DNA from: Alphaproteobacteria bacterium | GTDB taxonomy: Bacteria; Pseudomonadota; Alphaproteobacteria; Rhodobacterales; Rhodobacteraceae | Direction: 5' to 3' | Assembly: GCA_030425925.1 (NCBI GenBank) | Contig: JAUHZO010000026.1 | Location: 1 to 36,070 of the forward strand | DNA: 36,070 nt | Shown here: positions 9,136 to 17,574 of the stretch, piece by piece | Position numbering within the stretch: position 1 is the first letter of the stretch | Layout of the letters: every line of letters begins with the position of its first letter | Made by a program: the position numbers and the translations under genes | Notes under the pieces: model-generated | What the model saw: only the letters and a program-made list of their open reading frames with translations | Told to the model about the DNA's origin: nothing | Databases searched by the model: none

Positions 9136-9172
9136 TTGGACTTTTGTGCAGATTCTTGGACACCTTTGTCTA
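9136..9172 (-). promoter_or_regulatory. Operator region upstream of the substrate-binding protein gene
   Basis: On the minus strand the main site reads TAGACA-AAGG-TGTCCA (9172-9157), matching the mttB site in both arms, in the GG preceding the right arm, and in the flanking AA. A degenerate second copy beginning TGGACT at 9137 lies exactly 20 bases, about two helical turns, from the first. This spacing is typical of paired operators. The site is 37 to 52 bases from the start codon, where it could block a promoter. Confidence 0.5.
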
Positions 9173-9203
9173 GAATTCAGCATTCCTCTGGATCGCCGTT
9201 GCG

Positions 9204-10610
9204 TCAACAGAATTGCGCGTGGTCGTCCGGCCAGGCGGGGCAGGCGGCCTCGAAGGCCAGGGCCGCGCGGAACGCGGTGTCGTCGTCAAAGGGATTGCCG
9301 ACGATCTGCAGGCCGATGGGCACGCCATTGGCGGCCCGGCCGCAGGGCAGCGACAGGGCGGGCCGGGTCGACAGCATGTTGAACGGCACCGTCATCACCC
9401 AGCCCAGCATCGGATCGACGGGCACGCCGTTGATCGCAAGGCTGTCGGTGCCGGGGTCGAACTCTGCCGGCACGGCGGGCAGCGCCGTCGTCGGGCAGAT
9501 CAGCAGATCGCACCCCAACATCGCCCGGGCCAGTTCGGCCCCCATCGCGCCGGTCCGGGTCAGGGCGGCCAGGTAGGCCCGCGGCGTCACGCGCAGGCCG
9601 TCTTCGGCAAAGCGCCGTGCATAGGGGGTCATGCGCGCCAGATCCCGGGTCCGGGCGGGGGCGATGGAGGTGCCGAAGATCATCCGCAGATGGGTGAGCG
9701 CGGCCTCCATGACGTCCGCGCCCCAGGGCAGGTCGATCTCGTCCACCGTCGCGCCAAGATCGCGAAACACCTGCGCGGCATCCTGTAGTGCAAGCGCGAC
9801 TTGCGGATCCACCTCGAACAGCCCGAGGTTCGGCGACAGCGCGACCCGCAGGCCCCGCATGTCCGGCACGGCGGCAATCCGGTGGCGGGGCAGGGTGGTC
9901 GGATCGGCGGGATGCGGCCCGCACAGCACGTTCTGGAACAGCATCGTGTCCGTCACCGTCCGCGCCAGGGGGCCGGTATGGCAGTAGACGTCCAGGTTGA
10001 ACGGCGCATCCACCGGATTGCGCCCGCGCGGCGGCTTGTAGCCGACAACGCCGCAGCAGGAGGCCGGGATGCGGATCGACCCGCCGATATCCGACCCGGT
10101 GGCCAGCGTCGCGCTGCAGGCCGCAAGCGCCGCCGCGGCCCCGCCCGAGGATCCGCCGGGCGTCATCCCCGGGTTCCACGGGTTCCGCGTCACACCCCAG
10201 CGGTGCGACCAGGTGACGGCGGCACAGGAGTATTCCGGCGTGGCACTGCGGGCATGCACGATCGCGCCCGCTTCCAGCACACGCTGGTTGACAGGCGAGC
10301 TTGCCGCTTGCGGCGTGTCATCGCCCAGGAGCGAGCCGGACGAGGTGGGCTGCCCGGCGATGTGCCCGGCATCCTTGACCGCGACGCACAGCCCCTCCAG
10401 CGCGCGCTGGGTGCCCTGACGATAGCGCGTTTCGGCCTCTCTGGCCGCGTCAAGCGCCCGGTCAAAGAAGCAATAGGTAAAGGCATTGATCCGGGGCTCG
10501 ACCGCCTGGGCCCGGTCGATCACGGCGCGGGTCAGCTCGACCGGTGACAGCGCGCGGCTGCGAAACAGCGCCAGCGCCTCGTGCGCCGTCAGCTGCGCCA
10601 GGTCGGTCAC
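9204..10610 (-). CDS. Amidase-signature family amidohydrolase
   Basis: This 468-residue amidase-signature enzyme hydrolyses a C-N amide bond. The catalytic triad is visible: Lys79 in VAVKD, the cis-serine in GGSSGG (Ser154/155), and the nucleophile Ser178 in GSDIGGSIRIPA. Length is normal. I chose GTG 10610 because it overlaps the aminotransferase stop (GTGA) and is followed by a typical N-terminus, TDLAQLTAHEAL; no better start is present. It is translationally coupled to the upstream aminotransferase gene and 83 bases ahead of the substrate-binding protein gene. The substrate is unknown. Together with the neighbours it may release an amine or amino acid that is then transaminated. Confidence 0.88.
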   Translation of the reverse strand: MTDLAQLTAHEALALFRSRALSPVELTRAVIDRAQAVEPRINAFTYCFFDRALDAAREAETRYRQGTQRALEGLCVAVKDAGHIAGQPTSSGSLLGDDTPQAASSPVNQRVLEAGAIVHARSATPEYSCAAVTWSHRWGVTRNPWNPGMTPGGSSGGAAAALAACSATLATGSDIGGSIRIPASCCGVVGYKPPRGRNPVDAPFNLDVYCHTGPLARTVTDTMLFQNVLCGPHPADPTTLPRHRIAAVPDMRGLRVALSPNLGLFEVDPQVALALQDAAQVFRDLGATVDEIDLPWGADVMEAALTHLRMIFGTSIAPARTRDLARMTPYARRFAEDGLRVTPRAYLAALTRTGAMGAELARAMLGCDLLICPTTALPAVPAEFDPGTDSLAINGVPVDPMLGWVMTVPFNMLSTRPALSLPCGRAANGVPIGLQIVGNPFDDDTAFRAALAFEAACPAWPDDHAQFC

Positions 10611-11890
10611 CGGACCACCGCCGCCACGGAGGCGGCCAGAACGGCCATGATCTGGTCGATCTCGTCTTCGGTGCAGATATAGGGCGGGGCAATCGCCACC
10701 ACCGGGCCGATGATCCGGAAGAACACCCCGCGTGCCACGGCCTCTTGCCCGATTGCCTGGGCCTGCGGGGCGGTGTCGCATTCCAGCGCCGCCAGCATCC
10801 CGCGACAGCGGACATCCAGCACACCCGGGGTCTGTTTCAGCGGGGCCAGCCCGGCCTCGATCCGCGCACCCAGCCGGGCGATATGGGCGGGCAGGTCCAT
10901 CTCTTCGTAGATGTCGAGGCATTCCAGCGCCACCGCCGCGCCCACCGGGTGGCCGCCATAGGTGACACCGTGGCCAAAGGTGCCGACCGCGTGGGCCAGC
11001 GGCTTCAGCCCCTCGTAGATCTCGGCACGCATCGCCACCGCGGACATCGGAAAGACCGAGGCGGTCAGCTGCTTGGCCACCGTCATCAGGTCGGGCCGGA
11101 GGCCAAAGGTCTCGGACCCGAACCATTGGCCGGTGCGCCCGAATCCGCAGATGATCTCGTCCGCGATCAGCAGGATGCCATGGCGCGACAGCACCTCCTG
11201 AACCGCGTCCCAGTAGCCGTCGGGCGGCAGGATCACGCCGCCGGCGCCCATGGCCGGTTCGCCGATGAAGGCGGCGATCGTGCCGGGGTCTTCGCGGCGG
11301 ATCAGCGCGTCTAGCTCTTGCGCCCGGCGTCTGGAGAACGCGGCCTCGGATTCGCCCGGCTCGGCATCGCGCAGGTAATGCGGACGCCCGGTGCGCAGCA
11401 CCGCCGACAGCGGCAGGGAAAAGCCGGTATGGCAATAGTCCAGCCCGGTGAGCGCGGCGCTCATCTGGCCCGAGCCGTGATAGGCGCCGTCGCGCGCGAT
11501 GATGCGCTGGCGCGCGTCCTGGCCCTTTGCAGCCCAGTAGTAGCGCACGATCTTGGCCGCCGTCTCCACCGCCTCGGACCCGGAGGTGCCGTAGAACACC
11601 CGGGCCATGCCGGGCATGCGGGCCACCAGCCGCGCCGACAGCCGGTCGGTCAGCGCCGGGGTCCGGCCCATGAACGAATGGTAATAGGCCAGCGTCGCCA
11701 TCTGGTCGGCCATGGCCTGCGTCAGCCGTTCCGGCGCAAAGCCCAGGCTGGTGCACCACAGGGCTGAGACCGCGTCGATATAGCTGCGCCCCTCGGCATC
11801 GCGGACGTGGATGCCGTCGCCGCCGGCGATCTGCAGCGGCGGGGTCTGTTCCACCGTGACCGGGTCGTTGAACGGGTAAAGCTGCGCCAC
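10607..11890 (-). CDS. Class III (omega) aminotransferase
   Basis: This 427-residue PLP enzyme moves an amino group from an omega-amine or beta-amino acid to a keto acid. The PLP-binding aspartate is Asp244 in LIADEIICGFGRTG, and the Schiff-base lysine is Lys273 in MTVAKQLTAS. GTSGSEAVETA at about 101-111 binds the cofactor phosphate. The GTG start at 11890 has GGAG about 10 bases upstream and gives the family N-terminus; the frame extends further but crosses the regulatory region. It is transcribed divergently from a LysR gene and overlaps the amidase start. Fold and reaction class are secure, the substrate is not. Confidence 0.88.
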   Translation of the reverse strand: MAQLYPFNDPVTVEQTPPLQIAGGDGIHVRDAEGRSYIDAVSALWCTSLGFAPERLTQAMADQMATLAYYHSFMGRTPALTDRLSARLVARMPGMARVFYGTSGSEAVETAAKIVRYYWAAKGQDARQRIIARDGAYHGSGQMSAALTGLDYCHTGFSLPLSAVLRTGRPHYLRDAEPGESEAAFSRRRAQELDALIRREDPGTIAAFIGEPAMGAGGVILPPDGYWDAVQEVLSRHGILLIADEIICGFGRTGQWFGSETFGLRPDLMTVAKQLTASVFPMSAVAMRAEIYEGLKPLAHAVGTFGHGVTYGGHPVGAAVALECLDIYEEMDLPAHIARLGARIEAGLAPLKQTPGVLDVRCRGMLAALECDTAPQAQAIGQEAVARGVFFRIIGPVVAIAPPYICTEDEIDQIMAVLAASVAAVVR

Positions 11891-11933
11891 CGGGGATCTC
11901 CGTCTTGCCGTGACACCAGCTTTACGGATGCGC

Positions 11934-11951
11934 CGAATTCGGTCAAATTCG
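11934..11951. promoter_or_regulatory. LysR-type operator candidate in divergent promoter region
   Basis: CGAATT (11934-11939), 6 bases, AATTCG (11946-11951) is a perfect inverted repeat in an AT-rich patch between the divergent aminotransferase and LysR genes. It ends 30 bases before the LysR start. LysR proteins usually bind interrupted palindromes at such positions to autoregulate and to activate the divergent operon. Confidence 0.45.
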
Positions 11952-11981
11952 AAAAAATCGCCCAGTGCAGTCGTTTTTCTC

Positions 11982-12899
11982 ATGCAAGACCGCCTACCCA
12001 ACCTCAATGCCCTGCGCGCGCTGGTGCATGTCGCCCGGCAGCAAAGCTTTACCGGAGCGGCCGAGGCCATGGGGCTGACCCAGTCGGCGGTCAGCAAGCA
12101 GATCGCGGCGCTGGAGGCGGATCTGGGCCAGCCCCTGTTCCGGCGCTATCACAAGCGGATCGAGATCACGCCGTTCGGCCAGAAAGTGGCCGATCTGGCC
12201 CTCTCCGCCTTTGCCCGGATCGAAACCGGCCTGCGCGAGGCGGGGGCCCCCGCGCCGGACCAGATCCGCCTGCACGGGGATGCCGATTTCGTCGAACTCT
12301 GGCTGTTTCCGCGGCTTGCGCGGTTCGAGGCCGCCAATCCCGACATCCGGATCTCGATCTCGGTCACCGTGGGCCTGAACGCGCCACCCGCGGCAGAGTG
12401 GGACTGCTGCGTCTTCTGGGGCCGCGGGGAATGGCGCGGCGTCCGGTTCGAGCCGCTGTTGACCAACACCGTCTTTCCGGTGGCCGCGCCCGACCATTTT
12501 GCGCCGCTGACGCGTGCGCCCAGGCTGTCGGACATCCCCGAACGGCATCTGATCCACGATCAGTCACGGTTCTGGTGGCGGGCCTTCCGCGAGGCGGCGG
12601 GGGAAAGCGATCCGGACCCCAATGCCGGGCGGATCTACAACCGCACCGCGCTGTGCCTTGCGGCGGCGACGCGGGGCGACGGGGTGACCATCGGCGACGA
12701 GGTGACCACGCAGGCGCTGCTGGAAAGCGGGGCGCTGGTCTGCCCGTTCCCGGTGCGCCTTCCCTCGCCGGATGCCTATTACCTTGCCCTTGACGACAGC
12801 GGCCCCGCCTCCGGCGCGCTGGGCCGGTTCCGGACCTGGCTGCGGGCCGAGGCCGAGGCGCACCACGCGTTCTTCCGCGCCTACTGGGCCGCGCGGTAG
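11982..12899 (+). CDS. LysR-family transcriptional regulator (GcvA-like)
   Basis: This 305-residue protein has the standard LysR winged helix at residues 4-62 (LNALRALVHVARQQSFTGAAEAMGLTQSAVSKQI, split here as residues 8-27 and 28-41), followed by a substrate-binding effector domain starting near residue 90. ATG 11982 gives the normal N-terminus MQDRLPNLNALRAL. It is divergent from the aminotransferase-amidase pair and has a palindrome in the shared intergenic region. It most likely controls that operon in response to its substrate or a pathway intermediate. The terminal part of the effector domain is intact. Confidence 0.9.
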   Translation: MQDRLPNLNALRALVHVARQQSFTGAAEAMGLTQSAVSKQIAALEADLGQPLFRRYHKRIEITPFGQKVADLALSAFARIETGLREAGAPAPDQIRLHGDADFVELWLFPRLARFEAANPDIRISISVTVGLNAPPAAEWDCCVFWGRGEWRGVRFEPLLTNTVFPVAAPDHFAPLTRAPRLSDIPERHLIHDQSRFWWRAFREAAGESDPDPNAGRIYNRTALCLAAATRGDGVTIGDEVTTQALLESGALVCPFPVRLPSPDAYYLALDDSGPASGALGRFRTWLRAEAEAHHAFFRAYWAAR

Positions 12900-12924
12900 G
12901 GCCGGGGGATCCCCGCCAGCCCGG

Positions 12925-14445
12925 TCACCGCTGCTGGCTGTCGTGGATGTCGTGGTCGATCTCGTCCCCTTTCAGCCGCGCCAGGTGTTCGCGGCGCAGG
13001 GTGCGGATGTGCAGCACGAACACCAGCACGATGGCCGCCGCCAGAAGTGCCGCGATGGGCCGGTCGACAAAGTCCAGCGGCGTCTTCACCCGGATCATGG
13101 CCGAACGCAGCTTGACCTCCATGATCCCGCCCAGGACCATGCCCAGCACGATGGGGACCACCGGCAGGTTCAGCCGTTTCAGCACCAGCCCCATCACCCC
13201 GAACCCAGCCGCGATGGCGCAATCGGTGACCGAATTGCGCAGCGAATAGACGCCCACAAAGCTCAGCGTCAGGATCACCATGCCCAGGAACCGGGTGGGA
13301 ATCTGGATGATCCGGGTCAGCAGGTTGGTGGCAAAGATCAGGAACACGATGACGATCACGTTCAGCAGGATCATCGCCACGTACAGCGCATAGACAAAAT
13401 CCAGCTGGGTCTGGAACAGTTGCGGGCCGGGGACGACGTTGTGCACGTAGAACACCGACAGCATCATCGCCGTCAGCGCCTCGCCCGGGATGCCCAGGGC
13501 CAGCAGCGGGATCATCGCGGCGGCGGGCACCGCGTTGTTGGCGGCCTCGGAGGCGATCAGCCCCTCGGGCGCGCCGTCGCCGAAGGCGTCGGGCGTGTCC
13601 GAGGTGCGGCGGGCATAGGTGTAGGACATGAACTGCGCGGTGAACTCGCCCACGCCGGGGATCATGCCCATCACGACGCCAAAGCCCCCCGCCACGGTGG
13701 CCACGCGGCGGTAGACCCAGGTCTCCTTCATCGCGGAGACGAGCGAGCCCTGCACCGGCTGCGGGTCGGGCGCGCTGTCCGTGTCGGTCAGCAGCAGGAA
13801 GGCCTGGGACAGCGCGAAGAGGCCCAGCACCACGACGATCAGATCGACGCCGCCGGTCAGCCAGCTTTGCCCGAAGGTCATGCGCTGGTTGTACCTGATG
13901 TCCAGACCCACGGTGTGCAGAAGGATGCCGAACGCCGCCAGCCCGCCCGCGGCAAAGACCTGTCCGCGATGCGCCAGCACCACCAGGATGATGCCCAGCA
14001 GCGCGGCCAGAAAGATCTCGCGGCTGCCGAAATGCGGCGCGACCAGCGCCAGCAGGGGCGACAGCAGGATCAGGCACAGGATGCCGAACAGGCCGCCCCA
14101 GAACGACGCCGAATAGGCCAGCGCCAGCGCGCGCCGCGCCTCGCCGCGCCGGCTCATGGGATAGCCGTCATAGGTGGTCAGCGCGTTGACGGCGGTGCCG
14201 GGCGTGTTGATCAGGATCGCGGGCAGCGCGCCGCCATACATGGACGACCCGTAGATGCCCAGCAGCATGGTCAGGCCCACGATGGGGTCCAGCGCAAAGG
14301 TGGCGGGCAGCAGGATGGCGATGGCCACGGCGGCGCCCACGCCGGGGATGGCGCCGATCACCACCCCGCCGACCGAGCCGATCAGCAGCGCCAACGCCAC
14401 GTCCCAGCGCAGCAGAAGCGCGACACCCGCCAGGAAGGTTTCCAT
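12925..14445 (-). CDS. tctA: Tripartite tricarboxylate transporter, large permease TctA
   Basis: This 506-residue, highly hydrophobic protein has about 10-12 membrane segments. It carries the duplicated family motif IPGVG, first as GAIPGVGAAVAIAILLPATF near residue 32 and again as MIPGVGEFTAQFMSYTYAR near residue 260. TctA is the secondary-transport channel that takes a carboxylate from the periplasmic binding protein TctC. It follows tctB by 10 bases on the minus strand and faces the LysR gene tail-to-tail with a 25-base gap. Linkage to a dehydrogenase and an aminotransferase suggests the cargo is an N-methylated or amino carboxylate, but this is inference. Confidence 0.95.
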   Translation of the reverse strand: METFLAGVALLLRWDVALALLIGSVGGVVIGAIPGVGAAVAIAILLPATFALDPIVGLTMLLGIYGSSMYGGALPAILINTPGTAVNALTTYDGYPMSRRGEARRALALAYSASFWGGLFGILCLILLSPLLALVAPHFGSREIFLAALLGIILVVLAHRGQVFAAGGLAAFGILLHTVGLDIRYNQRMTFGQSWLTGGVDLIVVVLGLFALSQAFLLLTDTDSAPDPQPVQGSLVSAMKETWVYRRVATVAGGFGVVMGMIPGVGEFTAQFMSYTYARRTSDTPDAFGDGAPEGLIASEAANNAVPAAAMIPLLALGIPGEALTAMMLSVFYVHNVVPGPQLFQTQLDFVYALYVAMILLNVIVIVFLIFATNLLTRIIQIPTRFLGMVILTLSFVGVYSLRNSVTDCAIAAGFGVMGLVLKRLNLPVVPIVLGMVLGGIMEVKLRSAMIRVKTPLDFVDRPIAALLAAAIVLVFVLHIRTLRREHLARLKGDEIDHDIHDSQQR

Positions 14446-14455
14446 CCTCGGCCTC

Positions 14456-14995
14456 TCAGAAATAGGTCAGCATGAACGATCGCAGCGTGGCGGGCAGAAG
14501 CTCGTACACCGCCCCGCCGGGCACCTTGACCTGCAGGAGCGACTTGAGCACCACCACCACCGCCAGGCCGAACAGCGCCGCGGCCCCCAGATGGCGCGCG
14601 CCGCGATAGCCCAGCCGCCAGGTCAGCGCCAGGGTGAAGACAAGCGTCGCGGGCAGATACCCCAGGTAAGGCACGGCGATCACGTAGATCATGAACCAGC
14701 CGGCAAACTCCACCGACCGCAGCCAGAACCAGACCTCTTGCCAGCGGCCGTCCAGCTTGTCCGAGATCAGGCCGGACACGAGGTGCAGGGCCGAGAACAG
14801 CACCATCGCCAGGACGGCGACATGCGGCCAGAACGCCGGTTGCGCAAGCAGCTTGGTGCCCGCGACCCAGGTGGTCTGTGCCGACAGGCTGGCCGCAAGG
14901 ACCAGGCTGACCGCCAGGCAGATGCAACTGTAGACCAGATCGCCGGGCCTGCGGTACCGCCTGAACAGGTCCTGCAGCGTGCGTGCCTTGATCAT
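14456..14995 (-). CDS. tctB: Tripartite tricarboxylate transporter, small membrane subunit TctB
   Basis: This 179-residue membrane protein has four predicted hydrophobic segments (about residues 20-40, 55-75, 95-115 and 120-150). Size and position between tctC and tctA are those of TctB, a poorly conserved accessory subunit. I chose ATG 14995 (MIKARTLQDLFRRYR), which places a basic cytoplasmic end before the first helix; the frame stays open upstream into the tctC intergenic space but has no better start. Assignment rests mainly on context and topology. Confidence 0.85.
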   Translation of the reverse strand: MIKARTLQDLFRRYRRPGDLVYSCICLAVSLVLAASLSAQTTWVAGTKLLAQPAFWPHVAVLAMVLFSALHLVSGLISDKLDGRWQEVWFWLRSVEFAGWFMIYVIAVPYLGYLPATLVFTLALTWRLGYRGARHLGAAALFGLAVVVVLKSLLQVKVPGGAVYELLPATLRSFMLTYF

Positions 14996-15065
14996 GCGCC
15001 CCCCTCCGGCCGGTCTGCGGTGCGGGACGGGCCTGCACGGCCCGCCCCGTCGTGACGTCGACCGA

Positions 15066-16001
15066 TTATTCCAGCATCGCGTTGATGCGGGCAAGCGCCT
15101 CGGTATCGGCGACGATGCGGGCGGCGGTGTCTTCGGCGGACTGCCAGTAGACCAGCGCGCCGGTGTTTGCCATGAACGCCTGTGCGCGGTCCGACGCCAT
15201 GGTCTGCTGCGCGACGGCGATGATCTTGTCGCGCACGTCCTGCGGCGTGTCCTTGTGCACGAACAGCCCGTTCCACAGCGCCAGTTCCAGCGTCGGGTCG
15301 AGTTCGCCCACGGTGGGGGCGTCCGGGGTCAGGCCGATGCGGTTTTCGCCGATCGAGGCCAGCACCTTGATGTCGTCAAGGCAGGGCAGCACCAGCTGCA
15401 ACGTCGTGTTCATCACGTCGACATCGCCCGAGGCCAGCGTGTTGCAGTCCAGCGCGTCAAAGGCCGCGTCGGCGCCAAAGGCAAAGCCCTTCTGCCGGGC
15501 AAGGGCAAAGGTCACCTTGGTCGGGATCAGCGGCGTGCCGAAATGGCCCAGAACCACGTCGTTGTCCTGTGCGTGCGCGGCCAGTTCGTCGATGCTGGAA
15601 TAGGGCGCATTGCCCCCGGCCACGATGACGAAGGGATAGGTCAGGAACGCTCCCAGCGGCTCGAACGGGTTCGGGCTCAGGTCGGGGATGCCGATGGTCG
15701 GCCCGACGATCGGCACGGCCAGGATGAAGGAGCCGATGGTGTAGCCATCCGCCGGGGCCTTGGCCACCTCGATCGCACCGGGAAATGGGCCGCCGCCGCC
15801 GCCGGGCTTGTTCACCACCGCGGCGGGCACGCCATAGGCCTCCTGAAAATCCTCGGCGATCATGCGGGTCAGCACGTCCTCGGCATCGCCCGGAGGCCAG
15901 GGCACCACGAATTCGACTGGCTTTTCCGGGTATTCGGCGATGGCCAGGCCCGGCAGCATCACAGCAGCCGCGGCAATCCCCGCGATAAGGGTGGTCTTCA
16001 T
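15066..16001 (-). CDS. tctC: Tripartite tricarboxylate transporter, periplasmic binding protein TctC
   Basis: This 311-residue exported binding protein has a Sec signal peptide, MKTTLIAGIAAAAVMLPGLAIA, with a likely cut after residue 22. The mature start YPEKPVEFVVPWPPGDAEDV matches the family pattern in which a YPxKP segment is followed by VPWxPGG. The second ligand-binding loop VVNKPGGGGG is also present. GGGAGAGAAAC precedes ATG 16001. It is the first gene of tctCBA, with a promoter and palindrome upstream, so the binding protein is probably made in excess over the permease, as is usual. Confidence 0.93.
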   Translation of the reverse strand: MKTTLIAGIAAAAVMLPGLAIAEYPEKPVEFVVPWPPGDAEDVLTRMIAEDFQEAYGVPAAVVNKPGGGGGPFPGAIEVAKAPADGYTIGSFILAVPIVGPTIGIPDLSPNPFEPLGAFLTYPFVIVAGGNAPYSSIDELAAHAQDNDVVLGHFGTPLIPTKVTFALARQKGFAFGADAAFDALDCNTLASGDVDVMNTTLQLVLPCLDDIKVLASIGENRIGLTPDAPTVGELDPTLELALWNGLFVHKDTPQDVRDKIIAVAQQTMASDRAQAFMANTGALVYWQSAEDTAARIVADTEALARINAMLE

Positions 16002-16029
16002 GTTTCTCTCCCTGAGTATCGGTTCATTA

Positions 16030-16048
16030 TTTGCACCGTTGGTGTAAA
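16030..16048. promoter_or_regulatory. 19-bp palindrome adjacent to the tctC promoter
   Basis: TTTGCACC (16030-16037), GTT, GGTGTAAA (16041-16048) is an inverted repeat with one mismatch. It lies between the tctC promoter and start codon on the minus strand and within the divergent region shared with the aminotransferase gene. A protein bound here would block tctC transcription. The IclR protein encoded at 20917 is the local candidate, but the site type does not identify the family. Confidence 0.5.
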
Positions 16049-16079
16049 GTATATTGATCGAGATTGCCTGTTCTGTCAA
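16048..16079 (-). promoter_or_regulatory. Sigma-70-type promoter for tctC
   Basis: On the minus strand a perfect -35 TTGACA (16079-16074) is followed after 17 bases by CAATAT (16056-16051), or after 20 bases by the better -10 match TATACT (16053-16048). The AT-rich patch stands out in this GC-rich window. The transcript would start within or just before the palindrome at 16030-16048. Confidence 0.5.
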
Positions 16080-16208
16080 CAATCGGGACAAAGGGCAGGG
16101 CCTGCGCCACCGCCTCCGGCCCCGACCCCGGGGACGCATATGGGCCGCACCGTGGCGAACGGTTTGCTGCGCAAGGGCCCGCCCGGGGCAGAACGAAAGG
16201 ATCGCCTG

Positions 16209-17561
16209 ATGAAGGACGGAAACTTCCTTAGGGAAAACAACGCGCGGCACATGTGGCATCCCATGGCCCATCCCGCCGACAGCCTGGCCAACCCGCCCAA
16301 GATCATCACCGGCGGCAAGGGCGTGCGCATCGTCGACGTGGACGGGCACGAGACCATCGACGCCGTGGGCGGGCTGTGGAACGTCAACCTGGGCTATTCC
16401 TGCGATCCGGTAAAGCAGGCCATTGCCGCACAGCTGGAGCAGCTGCCCTATTATTCGACCTTCCGCGGCACGTCGAACGATGCGGTGATCGAACTCAGCT
16501 ACGACTTGCGCGCCTTCTTTGCCCCCGACGGGCTGAGCCGCGCGGTCTTCACCTCGGGCGGCTCGGACGGGGTCGAGATCGCGCTGCGCCTGGCGCGGCA
16601 GTATCACAAGGTGCGGGGCGAGGCCGGGCGGACCAAGTATCTCAGCCTCAAGAAGGGCTATCACGGCACCCATACCGGTGGCGCGTCGGTCAACGGCAAT
16701 CCCAATTTCCGCACCCAGTACGAACCGCTTCTGCCCGGGTGTTTCCACATTCCCGCGCCCTACACCTACCGCAATCCGTTCGACGAAACCGATCCCGAAA
16801 GGCTGGCGCAGCTGTGCCTGGCGGCGCTGGAGGACGAGATCGCCTTTCAGGGCGTGGGCACCATCGCGGCCTTCATCATGGAGCCGGTGCTGGGCGCAGG
16901 CGGGGTGATCCCGCCCCATGCCAGCTTCATGCCCGGCGTGCGCGAGATCTGCGACCGCAACGGCATCCTGCTGATCGCAGACGAGGTCATCACCGCCTAC
17001 GGGCGCACCGGATCGTGGACCGGGTCGCGCCACTGGGCGGTGAGGCCGGATTTCGCGGTGACGGCCAAGGCCATCACCAACGGCTATTTCCCGTTCGGGG
17101 CAGTGATGATCGCTGACCACGTAGCCGAGCTGTTCGAGACCGACGCCACCGGCAAGGCCAATGTCGCCAGCGGCTACACCTATTCCGGCCATCCGGTGGG
17201 CGCGGCGGCGGCGATTGCCTGCCTGAAGGAAACCCAAAGGTTGAACGTGGCTGAAAACGCCGCCGCGCGCGGGGCCGAGATGATGGCCGGGCTCGAGGCG
17301 CTCAGGGCACGGCACGCGGTGGTGGGCGATGTGCGCGGCGGCGAAGGGCTGATGAACGCGCTGGAACTGGTGGCGGACCGCGACACGAAAAAGCCGCTGG
17401 AGGCCGCGCGCATCCGGCGGATCTTTGACGCCACGCATGCGGGCGGGGTGATGGTGCGCGTCTCGGGCCCGAACCTGATCCTGTCGCCGCCGCTGATCCT
17501 GACGGCGGACGATGTGCAGGCCATCCTGACCGCGCTGGACGCGGGTCTTGCGGCCGCGTGA
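16209..17561 (+). CDS. Class III (omega) aminotransferase, second copy
   Basis: This 450-residue PLP enzyme differs clearly from the one at 10607. The N-terminus [20 protein letters not shown] fits the taurine/beta-alanine/omega-amino acid:pyruvate branch. The PLP aspartate is Asp258 ([15 protein letters not shown]), the lysine is Lys287 ([16 protein letters not shown]), and [15 protein letters not shown] at 116-130 binds phosphate. ATG 16209 follows GAAAGGA by 8 bases. It is the first gene of the operon divergent from tctCBA and lies 13 bases before the dehydrogenase gene. It probably removes an amino group from the imported compound or a product of it. Confidence 0.88.
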   Translation: MKDGNFLRENNARHMWHPMAHPADSLANPPKIITGGKGVRIVDVDGHETIDAVGGLWNVNLGYSCDPVKQAIAAQLEQLPYYSTFRGTSNDAVIELSYDLRAFFAPDGLSRAVFTSGGSDGVEIALRLARQYHKVRGEAGRTKYLSLKKGYHGTHTGGASVNGNPNFRTQYEPLLPGCFHIPAPYTYRNPFDETDPERLAQLCLAALEDEIAFQGVGTIAAFIMEPVLGAGGVIPPHASFMPGVREICDRNGILLIADEVITAYGRTGSWTGSRHWAVRPDFAVTAKAITNGYFPFGAVMIADHVAELFETDATGKANVASGYTYSGHPVGAAAAIACLKETQRLNVAENAAARGAEMMAGLEALRARHAVVGDVRGGEGLMNALELVADRDTKKPLEAARIRRIFDATHAGGVMVRVSGPNLILSPPLILTADDVQAILTALDAGLAAA

Positions 17562-17574
17562 CGGGGCGCAGGGG

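Noticed and set aside
9204-11759. Apparent aminotransferase-amidase fusion of 851 residues
   Set aside because: The upper half is the wrong frame of the aminotransferase gene. The amidase starts at GTG 10610 and the aminotransferase has its own frame and stop at 10607.
12903-12915. CGGGGGATCCCCG palindrome between LysR and tctA as terminator
   Set aside because: The stem would have almost no loop and there is no T-run, so support as a terminator is too weak.
14979-17561. 860-residue upstream-extended form of the second aminotransferase
   Set aside because: The extension runs antisense through tctC and the promoter region. ATG 16209 has a good ribosome site and gives family length.
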